Both the position numbers and the translations under genes were made by a program. This document shows positions 59,393-64,000 of a stretch of 64,000 nt of DNA, piece by piece (position 1 is the first letter of the stretch; every line of letters starts with the position of its first letter). The stretch is from CBDCME01 sp965218865 (GTDB lineage Bacteria; Pseudomonadota; Alphaproteobacteria; JAAXGF01). The notes under the pieces were generated by a model that made no database searches, was not told the origin of the DNA, and saw only the letters and a program-made list of their open reading frames with translations. Location of the stretch: the NCBI GenBank assembly GCA_965218865.1, contig CBDCME010000069.1, forward strand, positions 88,543 through 152,542, read 5' to 3'.

Positions 59393-60367
59393 TTAGGCGG
59401 CTCGCGCCCCGCTAGCCAGTCCGGTATCCGCGATCAAATCGCGGTACATCAGCCGCTTGCCGGCCATTTTGGAAGCGGCCAGGCCGATATGATCAAGGGT
59501 GTGCATCCCTCTTGCCCCGTGGCGGGCGGCGAAATCGGCAACATACCGCTGTAGATGCTTTGGGCTGAACTTGTGGTAGACGCCCTTGTGCGCCCGCTTG
59601 AGGGTTGCCCAAAAACTCTCTATGCCATTGGTCGAGGCCATTCCCCGGACGAATTCGGATACTGAGTGGTTGACCGCTTCGTGATCGAACTCGGACAGTC
59701 CCTTGTAGGCGGCGGCTTCGTCAGTGTAGACGGTGGCTCCGGGTGTGGTGTTGGCGCGGACAAAGCCTTGCAGCGCCGTCCTGTCGGCTATCCCGATCAC
59801 CTCTGCGCGGACTGAATTTGTTTCCCGGTCGCGCGCTCCGATAACCGTTGTCATGTCCACCGGCCCGCGTCCTGTGGCCTCTTTGCGCCTGGCGTTGCTC
59901 ATGTTGCGGCGCTTCCCGCCGATGTGGGTTTCGTCCACTTCCACGGGTCCGCCGAATGGCCAGTCGTCATCGTCCTCGAATGCCTTGCGGATACGTTGAA
60001 GCATGAACCAGGCCGTCTTTTGTGTGATGCCCAGGTCGCGGTGGAGTTTCATGCTGGAAACGCCCTTGAGGCTTGTTAAATGCAGGTAGATCGCGATTGC
60101 CCAATCCCGATAGCCCAGCTTCGACCGTTCGAGGATCGTGCCTATGCGGACGCTGAAATAGCGATTGCAGGCATAGCAGCGATAAGGCATCGGGTGACCG
60201 TGGCCGCATTCCACCGTCTCTGAGTTACCGCAGCGCGGGCACTTGCGGCCATCAGGCCAAATCTTGCTCTCGAACCACGTTTGCGCGGCTTCCTCGCTGT
60301 GGAATTTCGCCATCAATTCCTTGATGGTAATGCCGTTTCGCTCTGATCTTCCTGGTGCTTTCGCCAT
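59393..60367 (-). CDS. IS1595-family transposase
   Basis: 324 aa. N-terminal zinc ribbon CPRCGNSETVECGHGHPMPY RCYACNRYFS, then the DDE-type domain with VEVDETHIGGKRRNMS, TVYTDEAAAYKGLSEFDHEA and ASTNGIESFWATLKRAHKGV YHKFSPKHLQRYVADFAARH. Start MAKAPGRSERNG at 60367. The gene is intact and lies next to the right inverted repeat. Confidence 0.93.
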   Translation of the reverse strand: MAKAPGRSERNGITIKELMAKFHSEEAAQTWFESKIWPDGRKCPRCGNSETVECGHGHPMPYRCYACNRYFSVRIGTILERSKLGYRDWAIAIYLHLTSLKGVSSMKLHRDLGITQKTAWFMLQRIRKAFEDDDDWPFGGPVEVDETHIGGKRRNMSNARRKEATGRGPVDMTTVIGARDRETNSVRAEVIGIADRTALQGFVRANTTPGATVYTDEAAAYKGLSEFDHEAVNHSVSEFVRGMASTNGIESFWATLKRAHKGVYHKFSPKHLQRYVADFAARHGARGMHTLDHIGLAASKMAGKRLMYRDLIADTGLASGARAA

Positions 60368-60458
60368 GTCGCGTCCTCCTGATTCCCAATGTAAGGGACT
60401 AACGGACGCTAGTCAACTATATAATTCCCCAATTTTGGGTGCGCAGTGCGCACTTATA

Positions 60459-61622
60459 CCAACCGCCCCAGAGTTTGACTCACGCAAAGGTTTACACGCT
60501 AGGTTTTGTGTGATTCAAGGTTGTTGGCAACAAGGGAGTGTGTTCAATGCCAACGATTCCTTTGCGAAACGACTTTGATGCTGAAAGAGTCCGTGTTCTT
60601 GCGGCACGGAGCGATGATGGGAACCAGGCGCGACGGCTTTTGTCGATGGCGGCCATCTACGATGGGATGGATCGAGCGTGCGCGGCGGGTATTGGCGGCA
60701 TGGATCGGCAGACGTTGCGGGACTGGGTTCACCGGTTCAACGCGGGAGGTCCGGCCGGTCTGATCGACCGCAAGCCGAACGGGGCGTTGCGTCGGTTGAC
60801 GCCGTCGCAAATGGCGGCGCTTTCGCGGGCTATCGAGGCCGGTCCCGATCCCGAACGGGATGGGGTCGTGCGCTGGCGCTGCATCGATCTCAAGCAACTG
60901 ATCCGAACGCGCTTCGGCGTGGACTATCACGAGCGGAGCGTCGGCAAGCTGCTGGCCGCGCTCGGGTTCTCGCATATTTCCGCGCGCCCGCGCCACGTCG
61001 GCCAGGATGCGCGGGCACAGGAGGAATTTAAAAAAAAGTTTTCCCGAACACTTGGCGAAAATCGTAGCGGCACAGCCACCGGACACGCCCATCGAGGTTT
61101 GGTTTCAAGATGAAATGCGCGTCGGCCAGAAGAACAGCCTGGTGCGCCAGTGGGCCCCAAAGGGATCGCGCCCGCGCCAGGTCAAGGACCTACGGACCTC
61201 TTCGGCGTATCTCTTCGGCGCCATCTGCCCCGAGCGCGGTGAGGGCGCGGCGCTGGTCATGCCGCGCGCCAATACTGAAGCCATGGACCTGCATCTCGAG
61301 GAAATCAGCCGGGCCGTTGCCCCAAACGCCCATGCCGTCGTGCTGCTCGACCAAGCCGCATGGCACACCACTGCCAAACTCGGCATCCCGGAGAACATCT
61401 CCCTCGTGCCTTTGCCACCCAAGTCCCCGGAGCTCAATCCCGCCGAAAATGTCTGGCAATACCTCCGCCAGAACTGGCTCTCCAATCGTGTCTTCGACTC
61501 CTATGAAGCCATCGTCGAGGCCTCTTGCCAAGCCTGGAACAACCTGACCGACCAACCTTGGAAGATCATGTCCATCGGCCTCAGAGCGTGGGCTCGCACA
61601 AGTCAATGTTAAGGGCGGTTGG
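60459..61622 (+). mobile_element. IS630-family element, copy 3
   Basis: 1164 bp, left flank TA (60457-60458), right flank CA. Virtually identical to copy 2, including the A8 run. It begins 21 bp after the IS1595 element's target duplication and separates that element from the terminase genes. Confidence 0.93.
60547..61612 (+). CDS. IS630-family transposase in two frames (A8 run), copy 3
   Basis: As in copy 2: the N-terminal helix-turn-helix frame ends at 61113 and the DDE part (FQDEMRVGQ, VVLLDQAAWH, LNPAENVWQYLR) continues in the +1 frame to 61612, with eight A residues at the junction. Full-length product requires recoding or slippage. Confidence 0.8.
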
Positions 61623-61628
61623 CATTAG

Positions 61629-61765
61629 GTGCACACTTGCAACGCGGGAAAGTCCAGCAAAACTGCGGTCTTCAGCCCACACGCGGGTGCGCATCTGTAA
61701 CGCAGAACTTGGGGTGCACACCTTGAACGGGGTGTGCACCTGGAATGCGCCGCCGGGTGTGCACC
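61629..61765 (+). repeat. Repeated GTGCRCA/GTGTGCACC motifs upstream of terminase (candidate cos/pac)
   Basis: GTGCACAC (61629), GTGCGCAT (61687), GTGCACAC (61714), GTGTGCACC (61732) and GTGTGCACC (61757) recur within 140 bp; 61713-61740 forms a perfect 10-bp inverted repeat GGTGCACACC/GGTGTGCACC. Two more copies (GTGCGCAGTGCGCAC) lie at 60439-60453 on the far side of IS630 copy 3, which therefore split the cluster. Lambda-type terminases bind repeated sites just upstream of the small-subunit gene. Confidence 0.5.
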
Positions 61766-61778
61766 GTGAGGGTCCGAC

Positions 61779-62315
61779 ATGGGCGTTTCGATCCGTGAAT
61801 ATGCCCGCCACCGCGGGGTTGCCGAATCGACGGTGCGCAAGGCGCTTCGGTCTGGGCGCATCACGGCCGAGCCCGACGGCACCATCGAGCCCGGCAAGGC
61901 CGATGCCGCGTGGCAGGCGAACACCAACGCCACCAAGCGGCGCAAACGCAAGGCGGTGCCGAAGGCGGCGCTCGAGGCTGCGCGCGAAACCCTGACGGAA
62001 AGCGGCCAGCGTCCCGCCGGCGCCGGCATGACCTTCATGGAGGCGCGCACCGCGAGCGAGGTCCTCAAGGTCCAGACCGCGCGCATCAACCTGCAGCGCC
62101 TGAAGGGCGAGGTCATCGACCGGGCCCGCGCCATCGCGCACGCCTTCCGGTTCGCCCGCGAAGTACGCGATGCCTGGCTCAACTGGCCGGCGCGGGTCTC
62201 GGCATTGATGGCGGCTGATCTCGGGGTCGACTCGCACACCATGCACACGGCGCTGGAAAAGCATGTCCGACAACATCTCGACGAGCTGGCAGAGGTCGAG
62301 CCGCGCCTTTCCTGA
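61779..62315 (+). CDS. Terminase small subunit
   Basis: 178 aa. An N-terminal helix-turn-helix (VSIREYARHRGVAESTVRKA LRSGRI) recognises phage DNA, and the C-terminal helical region (ARTASEVLKVQTARINLQRL KGEVIDRARA) resembles Nu1-like small subunits. It lies upstream of, and overlaps by 53 bases, the large-subunit gene, the standard order for DNA packaging. Confidence 0.85.
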   Translation: MGVSIREYARHRGVAESTVRKALRSGRITAEPDGTIEPGKADAAWQANTNATKRRKRKAVPKAALEAARETLTESGQRPAGAGMTFMEARTASEVLKVQTARINLQRLKGEVIDRARAIAHAFRFAREVRDAWLNWPARVSALMAADLGVDSHTMHTALEKHVRQHLDELAEVEPRLS

Positions 62316-64000
62316 GACCTACGACGGGGCAGAAGATTTTGAAAGGGCTCTTCGCGGCGGACTGACGCCCGATCCGCTGATGAGCGTCTCGGAGTGGGCC
62401 GACAGGCACCGGGTGCTGTCGCAACGGGCGGCATCGGAACCGGGCCGTTGGCGCACCAGCCGCACGCCGTATTTGAAGGAGATCATGGACTGTCTCTCGC
62501 CGGCGTCGCCGGTGAACCGTGTCGTGTTCATGAAGGGATCGCAGGTCGGCGGCACCGAGTGCGGCAATAACTGGATCGGCTACGTCATCCACCAGGCGCC
62601 GGGACCGATGATGGCGGTTGCGCCGACGGTGGAACTCGCCAAGCGCAACTCGAAGCAACGCATCGAGCCGCAGATCGAGGACAGCCCGGTCCTGCGCGAC
62701 CGCGTGAAGCCGTCGCGCTCGCGCGATTCGGGAAACACGATCCTGTCGAAGGAGTTCCCCGGCGGCGTCCTGATCCTGACCGGGGCCAACTCGGCGGTGG
62801 GGCTGCGCTCGATGCCGGCCCGCTATCTGTTCCTCGACGAGGTCGACGGCTATCCGGGCGACGTCGAGGGCGAGGGCGATCCGATCCTGCTCGCCGAGCG
62901 GCGGGCCTCGACCTTTCAGCGGCGCAAGGTGCTTCTGGTGTCGACACCGAAGATCAAGGGCCTGTCGCGCATCGAACACGAATACGAGGCCTCCGACCAG
63001 CGGCGCTACTTCGTGCCCTGTCCCGAGTGCGGGGAATATCAGGCGCTCCGGTTCGAATGCCTCGTCTGGCCGAAGGGCAAGCCGGAGCAAGCGGCCTATT
63101 GCTGCGAGCATTGCGGCTCGTTGATCGAAGAACATTGCAAGACCGGGATGCTGGAGGCCGGCGAGTGGCGGCCAACGGCGCAAAAAGCAAATACGGAGGG
63201 GGACGAGAGCCCGGACCCGGACGACATTGGGAGTGACGGGCGGACCGCCGGCTTTCATCTTTCGAACCTCTACAGCCCTGTCGGCTGGTTCTCCTGGGGC
63301 GACGCGGCGGCGCTGTTCGAGGCGTCGAAGAAGAACCCGGAACTGCTGAAGGGCTTCGTCAACACGGTCCTCGGCGAGACCTGGGTCGAGACCGGCGAGG
63401 CGCCGGACTGGCAGCGGCTCTATGACCGCCGCGAGCGCTGGTCCCCGGGCACGGTGCCCGCGGGCGGATTGTTCCTGACCGCCGGCGCCGACGTTCAGCA
63501 GGACCGCATCGAGGTCGACGTCTGGGCCTGGGGCCGCGGCCTCGAGAGCTGGCTTATCGATCATATCGTGATCGAGGGCGGGCCCGAGCGGACCGATCCC
63601 TGGGCCGAACTCGACCGGCTGCTCTCACAGGTCTGGCCGCATGAGGGAGGCGCGGCGCTGGGCCTGGCGAGGTTCGCCATCGACACCCGCTACGAGCCGA
63701 TCCCGGTCTACACCTGGGCGCGCCGCGCCGGCAAGCAGGTGGCGCCGGTTAACGGTAACAAGTCCTTTAACCAGTCGAGCCCGGTCTCGGGCCCGACCTA
63801 TGTGGACACTTCCGACGACGGCAAGAAGCTGCGCCGCAGCGTCCGGCGTTACAGCGTCGCGGTCTCGGCCTTCAAGATCGAGACGTACAGGTTTTTGAGA
63901 CTGGAACGGCCGACCGACGAGGAACACGCCGGTGGCAAGACCTACCCGCCCGGCACCGTCCACCTGCCCCACTGGGTCGAGGACGAATGGCTCAAGCAGT
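62263..64000 (+). CDS. Terminase large subunit, GpA type (3' end off the window)
   Basis: 579 codons seen from ATG 62263 (MSDNISTSWQRSSRAFPETY), open at the right edge. The lambda GpA-type ATPase shows MKGSQVGGTECGNNWIGYVI (variant Walker A) and YLFLDEVDGYP (Walker B). A zinc-ribbon-like insert CPECGEYQALRFE...YCCEHCGSL follows, then the nuclease region with LFLTAGADVQQDRIEVDVWA and ARFAIDTRYE. It cuts and packages phage DNA into proheads. Confidence 0.93.
   Translation, partial: MSDNISTSWQRSSRAFPETYDGAEDFERALRGGLTPDPLMSVSEWADRHRVLSQRAASEPGRWRTSRTPYLKEIMDCLSPASPVNRVVFMKGSQVGGTECGNNWIGYVIHQAPGPMMAVAPTVELAKRNSKQRIEPQIEDSPVLRDRVKPSRSRDSGNTILSKEFPGGVLILTGANSAVGLRSMPARYLFLDEVDGYPGDVEGEGDPILLAERRASTFQRRKVLLVSTPKIKGLSRIEHEYEASDQRRYFVPCPECGEYQALRFECLVWPKGKPEQAAYCCEHCGSLIEEHCKTGMLEAGEWRPTAQKANTEGDESPDPDDIGSDGRTAGFHLSNLYSPVGWFSWGDAAALFEASKKNPELLKGFVNTVLGETWVETGEAPDWQRLYDRRERWSPGTVPAGGLFLTAGADVQQDRIEVDVWAWGRGLESWLIDHIVIEGGPERTDPWAELDRLLSQVWPHEGGAALGLARFAIDTRYEPIPVYTWARRAGKQVAPVNGNKSFNQSSPVSGPTYVDTSDDGKKLRRSVRRYSVAVSAFKIETYRFLRLERPTDEEHAGGKTYPPGTVHLPHWVEDEWLKQ

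Larger units (their letters stand above)
58359..60429 (-). mobile_element. IS1595-family element carrying a toxin-antitoxin pair
   Basis: 2071 bp. GGGAATTATATAGTTGACT (58359-58377) is perfectly inverted at 60411-60429 and an 8-bp duplication CAATTTTG flanks it (58351-58358 and 60430-60437), the size typical of IS1595. Inside are a DUF4258 gene and an XRE-type gene (plus) and the transposase (minus), convergent on a shared terminator. Confidence 0.95.

Overview
The window reads as GC-rich alphaproteobacterial chromosome, probably Rhodospirillales-like. The evidence is a minus-strand mdh-sucC-sucD-sucA-sucB-lpd TCA-cycle cluster, an RpoH-type sigma factor and alphaproteobacterial prophage families. 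The taxonomic call is an inference from gene order and protein style.

Layout. 1-11.4 kb: end of a secreted protein gene (partial), then lpdA, sucB, sucA, sucD and sucC, all minus strand. A decayed ISAs1-type element sits between sucC and mdh. 11.6-16 kb: a BrnA-like antitoxin remnant and a truncated IS5-type transposase, followed by a 2.3 kb unit bounded by a 15-bp inverted repeat. That unit holds an unknown gene, a promoter-driven structured RNA with a tmRNA-like acceptor/T-arm domain, and an IS1-type transposase. 16-25.3 kb: housekeeping and secreted genes (cyclophilin, TPR protein, response regulator, FGE/SUMF1 protein, rpoH, tRNA-Asn) interrupted by IS630 and IS110 elements. 25.3-28.7 kb: a complete IS66-type element carrying a DUF4338 (DruA-like) gene.

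From about 29 to 64 kb the window is a prophage, heavily invaded by insertion sequences. It has an S24 repressor with divergent early genes and a recombination/replication module (Sak4-like ATPase, SSB-like protein, SF2 helicase, Fe-S PD-(D/E)XK nuclease, Toprim primase-helicase, RuvC-like resolvase). It also has hicA/hicB, two paralogous phage genes near unusual GGCNN pentamer repeats, and finally terminase small and large subunits running off the right edge. No integrase, capsid or tail gene is visible. Inserted into it are IS630 (two copies), a second IS66/DUF4338 element, an ISNCY/IS1202-like element with a 17-bp target duplication, two ISAs1-type elements and an IS1595 element that carries a toxin-antitoxin pair.

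The most striking signal is the repeated pairing of a DruA-like DUF4338 protein with two unrelated transposase families. In two IS66-type elements it is a separate gene, coupled to the transposase by an ATGA overlap. In three ISAs1-type elements the DUF4338 core is fused in frame to the N-terminus of the transposase. Clean target duplications define all five elements. Other leads are the tmRNA-like RNA, a proteasome-like Ntn-hydrolase coupled to a Panacea/YwgA-like gene and broken by an IS, and the GGCNN arrays. Many genes are split by one-base changes, often in short homopolymers, so some 'pseudogenes' may be consensus errors.
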